The notes: generated by a model not told the origin, from the letters alone. 64,000 nucleotides of DNA from CAVVUC01 sp963751395 (GCA_963751395.1 CAVVUC010000003.1:1-64000); one strand, 5' to 3'. Positions 24,746 to 33,044 are shown, numbered from the stretch's first letter. Numbers and translations are program-made.

Positions 24746-25974
24746 TTTGCCATCCTCACAACATTTGCAGGCTCTGCCGGCGCGATCGAAAACCACTGCG
24801 CCGCTTTCGTCTCGTCCACCAGCTCGCGGTAGTTTCTGAAAAGCATCGTGGGCGAATTCCCCATCTCCAGCGCGACACGCGCGGCATCCTGGCATTCCGC
24901 AAGCCGATAACTCGCGTAGGAGTGGCGCAACGCATTCGACGGCCAGGTCCCGAGAATCCCGCGGGCGTAGGCGAGCGTCCTCTCCGCGGCCTTCCGTCCC
25001 GATGGAAACACGAGGCCTTTGCGCCCTCGAAACTCGGCAAGCCATCCGGCAAGGTTCGGCTTGATCGGAACCAGCCGGCGCGATGCCGTCTTCGCCTTGT
25101 GCGCGCCGACAATGATGTGCCCGCGCTCGAAATTCACGTCGTTCCATTCCAGGCGAAGCAACTCCGCGCTGCGAACCCCGGTGAACGCGCCCAGGACGAG
25201 ATAGAGCCTCGCCTCTTCGTCGGCCTGCTCAATCAAACGGGCGAGCTGGTCGGGCGCGAGGATTCCGATCTCCCCGCCGCGATCCGGCACGCGGCGAACG
25301 GAGTCCATCTGCGTTTCCCCGCGCGGCAGATAGCCGACGCGCCGCGCATGGGCGAAGAGCGTCTTCAGACTTCCCCGGATGTTGTTGCGGGATCTGGATG
25401 AAAGCTTTCGATTGTCCAGCCACTGCTCCACCACGCGCGACGACACTTCCGCGATCGGCCTTGGAAACTCAGTCGCGAACGGAAGCAGATGCGAGCGCAA
25501 TGATTCGAGATAGCGACTGCTCATCCGGTCGCGCGTCTTCACCCCAAGGAGTTCCGCCACGACATCCGGCACCGGCACCGGCCTGCCCGCCTTCAGCCGC
25601 TCCTTTTCCTGCGCCACGAAGGACGCGACGGCCTTGTGCAACGGCACGTCGCCCACCTCACGCAGCGCCGCAATCGCAGCAAGATAGCTTTCGCGGTCGG
25701 AATTCGTCAGCGTCAGCGCGAGCTGACGGCCGCTCGCGATCTGCGAGGCGACACTTCGCGCCGCCGTCTTCGCATCGTCCAGGCTGGCGAGGTTGCGTGT
25801 GCGTCGAATCCCTCCCGCGATGTAGGAGAATGTGAACGTCGCATACGATTTGACCGTGCCGTCCTTGAGCTTCTTCCGAACGGTCGTGGCGTAAATCTTC
25901 ACGGAAACGCTGCCGTCCTTGACGACGAAACAGGGGCCGCGCGGCTTTGGCTTGGTGGAGTTTCTTGTTGCCAT
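24742..25974 (-). CDS. int: Tyrosine recombinase (integrase)
   Basis: 410 residues. After an N-terminal arm-type domain and a SAM-like core-binding domain (RYLESLRSHLLPFATEFPRP), the catalytic domain shows the Arg of motif I (AFTGVRSAELLRLEW), a Lys in KAKTASRRLVPIKP and the NALRHSYASYRL box II. The nucleophilic Tyr is in MGNSPTMLFRNYREL, where the usual His of the HxxY turn is replaced by Phe. It stands 134 bp inside the right attachment site, typical for an integrase that recombines at a tRNA 3' end. It should catalyse integration into, and with a partner excision from, tRNA-Glu. Confidence 0.9.
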   Translation of the reverse strand: MATRNSTKPKPRGPCFVVKDGSVSVKIYATTVRKKLKDGTVKSYATFTFSYIAGGIRRTRNLASLDDAKTAARSVASQIASGRQLALTLTNSDRESYLAAIAALREVGDVPLHKAVASFVAQEKERLKAGRPVPVPDVVAELLGVKTRDRMSSRYLESLRSHLLPFATEFPRPIAEVSSRVVEQWLDNRKLSSRSRNNIRGSLKTLFAHARRVGYLPRGETQMDSVRRVPDRGGEIGILAPDQLARLIEQADEEARLYLVLGAFTGVRSAELLRLEWNDVNFERGHIIVGAHKAKTASRRLVPIKPNLAGWLAEFRGRKGLVFPSGRKAAERTLAYARGILGTWPSNALRHSYASYRLAECQDAARVALEMGNSPTMLFRNYRELVDETKAAQWFSIAPAEPANVVRMAK

Positions 25975-26108
25975 TCAGTGTAATTCAGTGTGAAATGATT
26001 GCAGTTCTATGCAGCTATTTTACAACGAAGGCAAGAAAAAAAAGAGCGTCCAGCCCTTTATCTATGCGGTTTGCGAGGCGAAACCGCGAAATTGCCGATT
26101 TCAGGCGG

Positions 26109-26138
26109 GCACGGGTTCGACTCCCGTACGCGCTGCCA
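26109..26138 (+). repeat. Right attachment site
   Basis: Exact 30-bp copy of the tRNA-Glu 3' end (17703-17732), starting gcacgggttcgactcccgta and ending gctgcca. Only the T-arm and acceptor half are present, so this is not a second tRNA gene. It marks the right end of the integrated element. Confidence 0.92.
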
Positions 26139-26223
26139 TTTTAAGTGGCATTCCTCAAGCAGCTTACGCCGGATCGAGATTTTTCATCCTTCTTCTTCGG
26201 GCAGTCTTTCCGCATTCTCGCGC

Positions 26224-26560
26224 ATGAAAACGAAAACTGAAAAGTTCCCTCTCAGCATCCGCCGGGGTTCGCCCGTGGTGAAAATTTACCGCGAAAAAGG
26301 GCGTCCGGCGCTTATTACCGCGTGAGTTTCCACATGCGCGGCAAGCGGGGCGGGCGCAATTTCCCCGACCTCGACAAAGCAAAGACGGAAGCCGAGGCGA
26401 AGGCTGCGCAACTCTCGCGCGGTGACCTCGACGCGCTGCATGTCACCGGGAAAGACCGCCTCGTTTACGGGCGTGCGCTGGAGGCCATCCGCCCGCTCGA
26501 CGTGACGCTTGATGCCGCCGCGCTGGAATATGCCGCCCGTGGACCGTCGCAGGCGATGAG
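26224..26560 (+). pseudogene. N-terminal remnant of a second integrase
   Basis: Starting at the ATG at 26224 (KTEKFPLSIRRGSPVVKIYR), the frame shifts near 26315. It continues as YYRVSFHMRGKRGGRNFPDL, then KAKTEAEAKAAQLSRGDLDA and YGRALEAIRPLDVTLDAAA. This is the arm-type DNA-binding N-terminus of the integrase family common in Verrucomicrobiota. The catalytic domain is missing. It begins 86 bp right of the right attachment site, so it belongs to an older element that used the same tRNA. Confidence 0.6.
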
Positions 26561-26729
26561 ACGAAGGCAGATTCGGAACGCACAGGCAAAGGCTATGAAT
26601 CCCTGCCGGGCATCGTGCCAGAGGTCAAAATCGCCATGCCGCCCCGATACAGCGACCGCGGAAACCAAGACTGACAAACGGCTGCGCCGAAGCCACCGCC
26701 CTGGCCGTTCTCAGGTGCAGGCGACATGT

Positions 26730-27080
26730 TCATTCCTGCTCCGCAGCCGCAGGCGGTGCCGGGTTTGTTTTGATTTTGTAGGAGTCAATGTCCGTTCTGT
26801 CCCCCTTGCCCTTCCGCACGAAACAGATCACGACTTCCATTTCCGGATCATAAGCCGCCACCATTTTGGATTCCTTGCTGCCGGCCCACGGCTTGAAGAG
26901 TTTGTATGCGTCCGCCGCCGGCAGAAAATCAAACGGAACGGTGCGGAGAACCTCATTCTCCAGCTCGCAGAGGACGCAGACCAAACCCCGCCCCTTCTCC
27001 TGAAAACCGTTCCACGCGCAGGCGGCAACCCGGACCCTGTTCATCCGAAGAAATTCGATATGGTCATCACGGGTTTTCAT
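26730..27080 (-). CDS. Hypothetical protein, possible island relic
   Basis: 116 residues (MKTRDDHIEFLRMNRVRVAA ...), with hydrophobic strands (LVCVLCELENEVLRTVPFDF, MVAAYDPEMEVVICFV) and a Pro/Ala-rich end. No known family. Its ATG overlaps the stop of the small gene upstream (ATGA). It lies between the integrase remnant and the intron, in the remains of the older integrated element. Confidence 0.5.
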   Translation of the reverse strand: MKTRDDHIEFLRMNRVRVAACAWNGFQEKGRGLVCVLCELENEVLRTVPFDFLPAADAYKLFKPWAGSKESKMVAAYDPEMEVVICFVRKGKGDRTDIDSYKIKTNPAPPAAAEQE

Positions 27081-27238
27081 TCGGTCTCGCGGCTTCGGGG
27101 TGAACTATCCTCAATGAGATTCGCGGTAATGTGAACACCTGGTGCAATCTCGTTCCCATCCATTGGTAGGTGACGCCCTGGGAAGTTCAAGTCATTGCGT
27201 GAGAATTTTGATTTAGCGTCTCGGAATTCAAAGATCAT
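27077..27238 (-). CDS. 53-residue hypothetical protein beside the group II intron
   Basis: From the ATG at 27238: MIFEFRDAKSKFSRNDLNFP, GRHLPMDGNEIAPGVHITAN and on to SRETE. Overlaps the next gene by ATGA, which is the main argument that it is real. The group II intron starts 6 bp upstream of its ATG on the opposite strand, so its own promoter region has probably been displaced by the intron. Confidence 0.4.
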   Translation of the reverse strand: MIFEFRDAKSKFSRNDLNFPGRHLPMDGNEIAPGVHITANLIEDSSPRSRETE

Positions 27239-27243
27239 TCTTG

Positions 27244-29182
27244 GTGCGCCCGTGAAGCGGGCGTCAACGCGGGTGGAAGTCCCGCCGGTGCAATTAGACG
27301 GTTCAGCACCGCAGACCGTGCCAACTGCGTCGCCGCGAGGCGGGGTGGGGAGCAGGCATGGAGTCGAACCGGCAGGTCGCAATGCACAGATGAACCACAT
27401 AAATGAGCCTCGAAAAACACTCCCGGCAGCCGAGCCTCTCAAGAGTGGGCGAAGGCCGCAGAGTCGAGACCCAGACCAACCGTCGTGGGTTTTGACAATG
27501 GACCGGCGGGGTCTGCGTGGGCGACATGTCGCGAAGTGACGCGCGGGTAAACGGGGAGATCTGTCATGGCGGGTAAGCAAGACTCAACTGGCGGCACAAC
27601 CCCAACAAAGGGGAAGGCCGTGCAGGCCAGGACAGAAGTCGGAGGCGTTCGTAGTAGTGATAATCCCGTGCCGGACCTCTGGTTCGGGCAACCCGCGGGG
27701 GAGCGAAGGGACGCCACTTGTTCCGCAGGAGCGAAGCGCAGGGAAGGACGCGGTGACGGCCCGCGAGGGCTACCAGCACCCGAGAAAGTCCGGCAACTGC
27801 AAATCACCCTGTATCGGAAAGCGAAGTCCAAGCCGGAATACCGGTTCTGGAGTCTATATGGAGAAGTGCAACGCGCCGACGTGCTGGCAGCAGCTTGGCG
27901 GCGCGTGAAAGCGAATGCAGGAGCGGCGGGGGTGGATGGAGTGAGCATCGAGGAACTCGCCGCCGATGCGCAGGTGGAAGCCGCGTGGCTGAACGCGCTG
28001 CAAGAGGAGCTTCACTGCAAAACGTACCGGCCCGCGCCGGTGCGCAGGGTGAAGATTCCCAAAGCCAGTGGAGGGTTTCGTGGGTTGGGGATTCCCACGG
28101 TGAAAGACCGCGTGGTGCAGATGGCGGTGTATCTGGTGCTGATGCCGATCTTCGAGGCGGACTTCCATCCGCGCTCCTTCGGTTTTCGGCCCGGACGGGG
28201 CGCCCACCAGGCGGTGGAGGTAATCCGGGAGGCATTGCGCATGGGCAAGACCGAGGTGGTCGATGCCGATCTGGGGCAATACTTCGACACGATCCCGCAT
28301 CGGAAGCTGATGCGGCAGGTGGCCCGGCGGGTGAGCGACGGGATGATCCTGAAACTCATCAAAGCCTGGCTGCGCGCGCCGATCGTCGAGGAAGAGCAAG
28401 GCGGAGGCCGGAGGATGAAGGCCAACCCCTGTGGCACCCCGCAGGGCGGCGTCATCTCTCCCTTGCTGGCCAACATCTACCTTCATCCGCTGGATGAGGG
28501 CGTGAATGAATGCCGGCAAAAGCCGCGGATGGTGCGGTATGCGGACGATCTGGTGATCCTCTGTCGGCCCGGAGAAGGAGAGGGGATGAAGGAGCGGCTG
28601 GCTCGGTGGCTGCAAAGCCGGGGGCTGGCCCTGAACGAAACCAAGACCCGAGTGCTCCAGAGCTGCGCGAGCGGCTTTGAGTTCCTGGGTTTCACCTTCC
28701 GCTGGCAGCAGTCGAAGAAGGGAACGCCGTATGTGCATACCGAGCCGAGCGCCGGCGCAGAGCAGGCGCTCCGGGACCGGGTGCGTGAACTCACCCGGCG
28801 TCCCACCACCTGGAGAGCGACTGGCGAGGTTGTGCGCGAGATCAACCAAGTGACCCGTGGCTGGAGCAACTACTTTGCTTTGGCCCACCACCACCGGAGC
28901 TTCGGGCAGATGAATCACTTCATCGCCCACCGGCTGCGGCAATGGTTATGGCGCAAGCACGGGAATCCCTCGGGGAAATACCAGCGCTGGCCGGACCGCG
29001 AACTCTTCACCACGTATGGACTCTATCACCTGCCGGCGACGCTGGCGTAAGACATCGCAAACCGACAAAGGAACTCGGAAAGCCGGATGCGGGAAAACCG
29101 CCCGTCCGGTTTGATGAGGGGCGGGAAGCAGACGGTCACTGGCCCGCGGGCCTCTCAATCCGTCGCTTCCCGCCTACTCTAC
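27244..29182 (+). mobile_element. Group II intron with reverse transcriptase/maturase
   Basis: The 5' end begins GTGCG, the group II consensus, with an immediate hairpin (gcgcccgtgaagcgggcgtc). After the reading frame, domain V is clear at about 29081-29114 (agccggatgcgggaaaaccg ... cgtccggttt). A long domain VI stem (gcgggaagcagacgg pairing with ccgtcgcttcccgc) follows and ends ctactctac, the usual branch-point/3' region. Estimated length about 1.94 kb. It is inserted at the edge of the older island, 37 bp before the duplicated ribE fragment. No split gene is evident. Confidence 0.8.
27566..29050 (+). CDS. ltrA: Group II intron reverse transcriptase/maturase
   Basis: 494 residues. Reverse-transcriptase motifs are in order: AGAAGVDGVSIEEL, RPAPVRRVKIPKASGGFRG, RSFGFRPGRGAHQA, DADLGQYFDTIPH, GTPQGGVISPLLANIYL and the catalytic RYADDLVIL. 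LNETKTRVL and FLGFTF follow, then the maturase (X) domain with NQVTRGWSNYFALAH and a basic tail. No HNH endonuclease follows, so mobility would need nicked or replicating target DNA. The ATG at 27566 is preceded by gggagat. It is intact, so the intron may be active. Confidence 0.92.
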   Translation: MAGKQDSTGGTTPTKGKAVQARTEVGGVRSSDNPVPDLWFGQPAGERRDATCSAGAKRREGRGDGPRGLPAPEKVRQLQITLYRKAKSKPEYRFWSLYGEVQRADVLAAAWRRVKANAGAAGVDGVSIEELAADAQVEAAWLNALQEELHCKTYRPAPVRRVKIPKASGGFRGLGIPTVKDRVVQMAVYLVLMPIFEADFHPRSFGFRPGRGAHQAVEVIREALRMGKTEVVDADLGQYFDTIPHRKLMRQVARRVSDGMILKLIKAWLRAPIVEEEQGGGRRMKANPCGTPQGGVISPLLANIYLHPLDEGVNECRQKPRMVRYADDLVILCRPGEGEGMKERLARWLQSRGLALNETKTRVLQSCASGFEFLGFTFRWQQSKKGTPYVHTEPSAGAEQALRDRVRELTRRPTTWRATGEVVREINQVTRGWSNYFALAHHHRSFGQMNHFIAHRLRQWLWRKHGNPSGKYQRWPDRELFTTYGLYHLPATLA

Positions 29183-29218
29183 ACACTCGGTGGGGGCTTT
29201 CGCCTCTATTCCGAAAAG

Positions 29219-29375
29219 CCCGGCGCTATTCCTTCCGGCCTTCGACCAGCCGCTCGAGATATTTCGCCAGCATGTCGAATTCGAGGTTGACCCGGTCGCC
29301 GGCTTTTCGCGCGCTCAGGTTCGTGACTTCGAGTGTGTGCGGGATGATCCAGACGGCGAAACTTTTCTTCCCTAC
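29219..29375 (-). pseudogene. Diverged duplicate of the ribE 3' end
   Basis: About 150 bp encode AVWIIPHTLEVTNLSARKAG, then DRVNLEFDMLAKYLERLVEG, nearly identical to the C-terminus of the intact riboflavin synthase at 30427-31023, with roughly seven base differences. It breaks off near 29370 into unrelated sequence. The intact gene lies 1.05 kb to the right with a ParDE module between. Confidence 0.85.
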
Positions 29376-29681
29376 TCCGTAAATAGGCCGAAATCGGTTA
29401 AAATCAGCCAAATAACGACGGACGCGGCTGTCTCGAAATTTACATGCTGCGTGGTGAACGCAGTTCATGGGGACTCGCTCCCAAGCTGAGGGCTTGGCAG
29501 CGCACACTCAACGGAGGATGGAGCGAAGCGACATGCCGCAAGCAGCCCGAAGGGTGGCCGTGGCAACGGCTCAGCAACCTGTGCTTCGCGGCGGGGGCAC
29601 GCAAGTTGAAGGCGTTCCACACATCCAACTGAGCCATGTGAGCGATTGCCTGCTCGCGGCAGTTGTGCCAATGTGCCTGCC
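29376..29681. other. Spacer between ribE fragment and parD
   Basis: No intact gene. The plus strand 29444-29632 is open and reads WSEATCRKQPEGWPWQRLSN, then LCFAAGARKLKAFHTSN, protein-like but without a family I recognise. It starts at a ccaagctgagggcttgg hairpin of the type found beside other repeats here. It may be a transposase relic. Confidence 0.3.
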
Positions 29682-29915
29682 ATGAAAGTGACGCTCACAA
29701 AAGAACTCGAAACGCTGGTGAAGGAGAAAGTGCGCAGCGGGCGCTACGTGGACGAAAGCGACGTGGTGCGCGACGCGTTGCGCGCTCTCGAGGAACGAGG
29801 TGAGTACGAATCGCCGGCACTCGAGACCGTGCTGCTGGAGGGGGTGCGCAGCCCGCACCGCGCCTACAGTCCGGCCACGCTCGACCGCGTGCGCAAGGTG
29901 GCCCGGAAACTGTAG
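29682..29915 (+). CDS. parD: ParD-family antitoxin
   Basis: 77 residues. MKVTLTKELETLVKEKVRSG, then RYVDESDVVRDALRALEER is the ribbon-helix-helix DNA-binding half typical of ParD/CC2985 antitoxins. The C-terminal part (SPHRAYSPATLDRVRKVARK) would wrap the toxin. It stops directly before the parE ATG, with no gap. As in the family, it should neutralise ParE and autorepress the operon. Confidence 0.85.
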   Translation: MKVTLTKELETLVKEKVRSGRYVDESDVVRDALRALEERGEYESPALETVLLEGVRSPHRAYSPATLDRVRKVARKL

Positions 29916-30248
29916 ATGAGCGTGCGCGTGAGCATCGCCGGGCGCGCGGAGGCGGATCTCGCGCATCAATATCGCTGGTATCTCGACAATGCTGGCGTCG
30001 AGGTTGCGGAGCGTTTTCTGGAGGCGTTCGACGGCACGGTGGCGCGGCTCGCAAAGCATCCGCAGCTTGGCCACCCAAGGCGCTTCCGTGCGCCGGAACT
30101 GGCTGGCATCCGATCGTTCCCCGTCGGCGGGAGCTTCGGAGTCCATCTGGTTTTCTATCGCGCCAGCCTGCGCGAATTATCCATCGAGCGCGTCATGCAC
30201 GGCTCTCGCGACCTGCCGCGCCAACTGCTGGAACCGCCGGAGAGGTGA
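29916..30248 (+). CDS. parE: ParE/RelE-fold toxin
   Basis: 110 residues with the ParE pattern: SIAGRAEADLAHQYRWYLDN, AERFLEAFDGTVARLAKHP, LGHPRRFRAPELAGIRSFPV, then LVFYRASLRELSIERVMHGSRD. ParE toxins poison DNA gyrase; related RelE-fold proteins cleave mRNA. Intact and directly coupled to parD. The module sits between the intact ribE and its fragment. Confidence 0.85.
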   Translation: MSVRVSIAGRAEADLAHQYRWYLDNAGVEVAERFLEAFDGTVARLAKHPQLGHPRRFRAPELAGIRSFPVGGSFGVHLVFYRASLRELSIERVMHGSRDLPRQLLEPPER

Positions 30249-30421
30249 AAGTGTTTTGGGGACTCGTTCCCAAACTTCTGCGGTTTGGGAACTGCATTCT
30301 TTGATTTGGAACTCCGTTCCGTTCATCGCGACAACAGGCTGTCATGGAGGAAACAAAGTTTCAAGCCGACTCTGCGTTCCCAAAGCGCTTCGCTAACTTT
30401 GGGAACGAAAGACGAAACCCC
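30249..30421. repeat. cgttcccaaag-type palindromic repeats
   Basis: Two short palindromic motifs (cgttcccaaacttctgcggtttgggaac near 30265-30292 and gcgttcccaaagcgcttcgc ... tttgggaacg near 30374-30407) fill the gap between parE and ribE. Related copies occur at about 40790-41125 and 41705-41819. No gene. Confidence 0.65.
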
Positions 30422-30426
30422 CGGCG

Positions 30427-31023
30427 CTATTCCCTCCGACCTTCGACCAGCCGCTCGAGATATTTCGCCAGCATGTCGAATTCGAGGTTGACCCGGTCGC
30501 CGCCTTTTCGCGCGCTCAGGTTCGTGACTTCGAGCGTGTGCGGGATGATCCAGACGACGATGCTTTTCTCCTTCACCTCCGCCGCGGTGAGGCTGATGCC
30601 GTCGATGGCGATGGAGCCTTTGTAGGCGACGTAACGCGCGAACTGCGGCGGCAGTTCGACTTCGAGACGGTAGTCGGCTCCGACTTTTTCAAACGCCAGG
30701 ATCGGACTCGTGCAATCGACGTGGCCCTGCACGAAATGCCCGCCGAGCCGTCCGTTGGCCGCGAGCGAGCGCTCCAGGTTGACCAGAGATTCCTCGTGCA
30801 GGTCGCCGAGGTTCGTGCAGCGCAGCGTTTCCGCCAGCAGATCGAAACTCAGGAGCCGCTCGTCGCGCCCTGTGACGGTGAGACAGCAGCCGTTGACCGC
30901 GATGCTGTCGCCGATTGAAATGTCCTGCGAAACGAGTTCGGCATTGACGGTAAGAGTCACGCCGTGGGTGGTTTGTCGCAGCGCAAATACGCTGCCGCTT
31001 TCTTCTACGATACCGGTGAACAT
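30427..31023 (-). CDS. ribE: Riboflavin synthase (alpha chain)
   Basis: 198 residues with two internal barrel repeats. The first starts MFTGIVEESGSVFAL, the second at about residue 98 with HFVQGHVDCTSPI. The catalytic/ligand pattern includes DSIAVNGCCLTVT and KGSIAIDGISLT. It condenses two 6,7-dimethyl-8-ribityllumazines into riboflavin. Full length for the family, so the partial copy at 29219-29375 is the extra one. The next gene in its direction is absent; the amidase gene ends 10 bp upstream of its start. Confidence 0.95.
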   Translation of the reverse strand: MFTGIVEESGSVFALRQTTHGVTLTVNAELVSQDISIGDSIAVNGCCLTVTGRDERLLSFDLLAETLRCTNLGDLHEESLVNLERSLAANGRLGGHFVQGHVDCTSPILAFEKVGADYRLEVELPPQFARYVAYKGSIAIDGISLTAAEVKEKSIVVWIIPHTLEVTNLSARKGGDRVNLEFDMLAKYLERLVEGRRE

Positions 31024-31033
31024 GAGCGCGATT

Positions 31034-31852
31034 TTAGAGCGGATGGCGGCAGGCGGCGAGCAGCATTTTGTGAACAGGTTCTTCGATGGCGGCCATGTAG
31101 CACGGCGCGCTTTTCTCCCACAGCTCGTAAAGCGAATCGAGATGATCCTCGGGCAGAATCTCGGGACGCGGTGCCGACGGGTCGTAGGGCAGTTCGAGGG
31201 TGATCATCGCCGGCGACGCGCCGTTGCTGTAACGAAGCCCGTAGCCGCACCACTGGCCGAGCGAGCCGGGGCAGATTTCGTAGGCGTGATCGAGCCGGCG
31301 TTTGCCCTCGCCCTGTTTGTAAACGCGGAGCCGATACGGCACTTTGTCCGCGTCGTCGAGCGCGTCCCACATCGCGTGCGCGAGTGCGGTCGATTGCGGG
31401 CCGTCGGCGTCGATCTCGGCGAGCGCCCAGTGCAGGCTCACGATTTTCGCGGGCTGGAAATCGAGGATGAAATCGCGCAGGGCGCAGGTTTCCGGTTCGG
31501 ACCACGGCGCGGGGCCGGGCGGCTCGATGCTCGCGGCGTGCCAGTTGAATTCGCAGTTGCGGTTGATATCGACACCGCGCGTGTTGTATCGCGTGTGGCG
31601 CTCGTAGCCGTCGGGATTCGCGAGCGGGAGGACGATCGTCGGCGCGGCGATCTGGCCGCTGGCGAGATGCTTTTTCACAAAGGTTTCCAACACGACGATT
31701 GTCGCCTTCTCATCGCCATGCATGCCTCCGATGATGAAGGTGGCGTTCGCCGGGCGGTTCGCTGCGCCAGGATCGAAGTTCGCGTGGACGAGTTGCTCGC
31801 GGCCTTCGACCGAGCGACCGATGGACAGGGTAAAATAGTTCGACGGATTCAA
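31034..31852 (-). CDS. mpaA: M14 zinc carboxypeptidase, MpaA-like murein peptide amidase
   Basis: 272 residues. Zinc ligands His and Glu in FIIGGMHGDEKATIV, the substrate Arg region in GVDINRNCEFNWH, third ligand in KIVSLHWALAEI and the catalytic Glu in AMITLELPYDPS. Size and motifs match MpaA, which removes meso-diaminopimelate from the murein tripeptide L-Ala-D-Glu-mDap. The divergent neighbour at 31946 is an L-Ala-D/L-Glu-type epimerase, the next step of that recycling route, as in E. coli. Confidence 0.8.
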   Translation of the reverse strand: MNPSNYFTLSIGRSVEGREQLVHANFDPGAANRPANATFIIGGMHGDEKATIVVLETFVKKHLASGQIAAPTIVLPLANPDGYERHTRYNTRGVDINRNCEFNWHAASIEPPGPAPWSEPETCALRDFILDFQPAKIVSLHWALAEIDADGPQSTALAHAMWDALDDADKVPYRLRVYKQGEGKRRLDHAYEICPGSLGQWCGYGLRYSNGASPAMITLELPYDPSAPRPEILPEDHLDSLYELWEKSAPCYMAAIEEPVHKMLLAACRHPL

Positions 31853-31945
31853 GTTGCGGCGGTCATGCTGCTGTTGCTGGCCGTCAGCTTAATCGTTTTC
31901 AATCGCGATGAGAAACAAGAATAGCAGAGTGAAAAATCCCGCGCC

Positions 31946-32983
31946 GTGAATCTCGATTCCGTCATGCATGCGCTGCATCCGCGGCATGTTTTCCGGATCA
32001 GCCGCGCCGCACGGACGGAGGTGCGCAATGTGTTCGTGCGCGTCGAGGATGCTGGAATCGTCGGCTACGGCGAAGCGGCGCCGAACGCGTTCTACGGGGA
32101 GTGGGCGGATGACGTGGAGGCAAAACTGCGAGCGCTCGCCGACTGGATGCGCCCGCAAACAATCGCCACGGTCGCCGACATCGAGCGCGTCTGGGACGAA
32201 GCGTGGCCGAGGCTTCAGCCTTCACGCGCGGCGCAATGCGCACTCGACATCGCGCTGTGGGATCTGGTCGCGAAGCGCGCGGGAGTGAGCGTCGCTGAAC
32301 TGGCGCTTGGCCGTCCACCGCGAACCGTCGCGAGCTTTTGCACCATCGGTGTGTCGAGTGGCGAAGAACTCGAAATGAAAACGGCTGAACTGCGACGCAA
32401 TCCTTTCATCAAAATCAAATCCGATCGCACGGCGGATCTCGCGCCCGTTCGTTTCGTCCGCGAAAACACCGCCGCGCAAATCGCCGTCGATGCCAACTGC
32501 GCGTGGGGCGAAGTGGATCTGGACACCGTCGCGCAGTCGCTCGCCGAGCTTGGCGTGATCTTTATCGAGCAGCCGCTCCCACCGGCTCAGGACGAGCGCA
32601 TGGCGGACATTGAATCGTGTCTGCCAATCATCGCGGACGAGTGCTGCGCGACGATCGACGATGTCGAGCGGATGCCCGGGAGATTCGCCGGCTTCAATAT
32701 CAAGCTCGTAAAATGCGGCGGCCTCACTCCCGCCCTCAAGATGCTCCGTCGCGGACGCAAACTCGGGCTTAAAATCATGGTCGGCTGCATGCTCGAGAGC
32801 AGTCTGCTCATCAGTGCCGGCGCGGTGATCGCGCATCAAGCCGACTTCGCCGACCTCGACGGCGCGTGGCTTTTGGGCGATGATCCGTTCACCGGTTTGC
32901 GGTTTGAAAACGGCCTGCTGACGTCATCGTCAGCGCCCGGATTCGGTGTTGAACCGGCGGCCGGCCCGAGGTTTTTCCTCTGA
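31946..32983 (+). CDS. Dipeptide (L-Ala-D/L-Glu) epimerase, enolase superfamily
   Basis: 345 residues from a GTG (a later ATG at 31964 is also possible). Catalytic Lys pair in FIKIKSDRT, metal ligands Asp/Glu/Asp in AVDANCAWG, FIEQPLPP and IIADECCA, second general base in NIKLVKCGGL and the specificity loop GCMLESS. This is the muconate-lactonizing subgroup, and the DxD/GCMxES arrangement is typical of dipeptide epimerases (YcjG). With MpaA it would convert murein dipeptides for catabolism. Exact dipeptide specificity is inferred. Confidence 0.8.
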   Translation: MNLDSVMHALHPRHVFRISRAARTEVRNVFVRVEDAGIVGYGEAAPNAFYGEWADDVEAKLRALADWMRPQTIATVADIERVWDEAWPRLQPSRAAQCALDIALWDLVAKRAGVSVAELALGRPPRTVASFCTIGVSSGEELEMKTAELRRNPFIKIKSDRTADLAPVRFVRENTAAQIAVDANCAWGEVDLDTVAQSLAELGVIFIEQPLPPAQDERMADIESCLPIIADECCATIDDVERMPGRFAGFNIKLVKCGGLTPALKMLRRGRKLGLKIMVGCMLESSLLISAGAVIAHQADFADLDGAWLLGDDPFTGLRFENGLLTSSSAPGFGVEPAAGPRFFL

Positions 32984-33044
32984 GCGACGGGGCGGTTATC
33001 TTTTATTTGCAGCACCGCGCGATTGGTATTAACTGAACGCCCCT

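Larger units (their letters stand above)
17703..26138. mobile_element. 8.4-kb integrated element in tRNA-Glu with a lone capsid gene
   Basis: Bounded by perfect 30-bp direct repeats of the tRNA 3' end. A tyrosine integrase sits next to the right end. Nine genes on the minus strand run from it: integrase, a coupled 160-residue protein, an HTH protein, a replication-initiator-like protein with iterons, a 65-residue protein, an M41-like peptidase, an HTH protein, a 58-residue protein, a major capsid protein; then a 122-residue protein. A rightward left-end module holds small genes and ParB-like remnants. There is no terminase, portal, tail, lysis or conjugation gene. The best reading is a phage satellite or a reduced prophage that keeps a capsid gene. 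Confidence 0.85.

Noticed and set aside
24746..25147. N-terminal extension of the gene downstream of the integrase
   Set aside because: The frame is open through the integrase gene but reads as Arg-rich shadow; the GTG overlapping the integrase stop is the natural start.
26109..26138. Second tRNA gene at the right end of the island
   Set aside because: Only the T-arm and acceptor 3' half are present; no D-arm or anticodon arm precedes it. It is the attachment-site duplicate.
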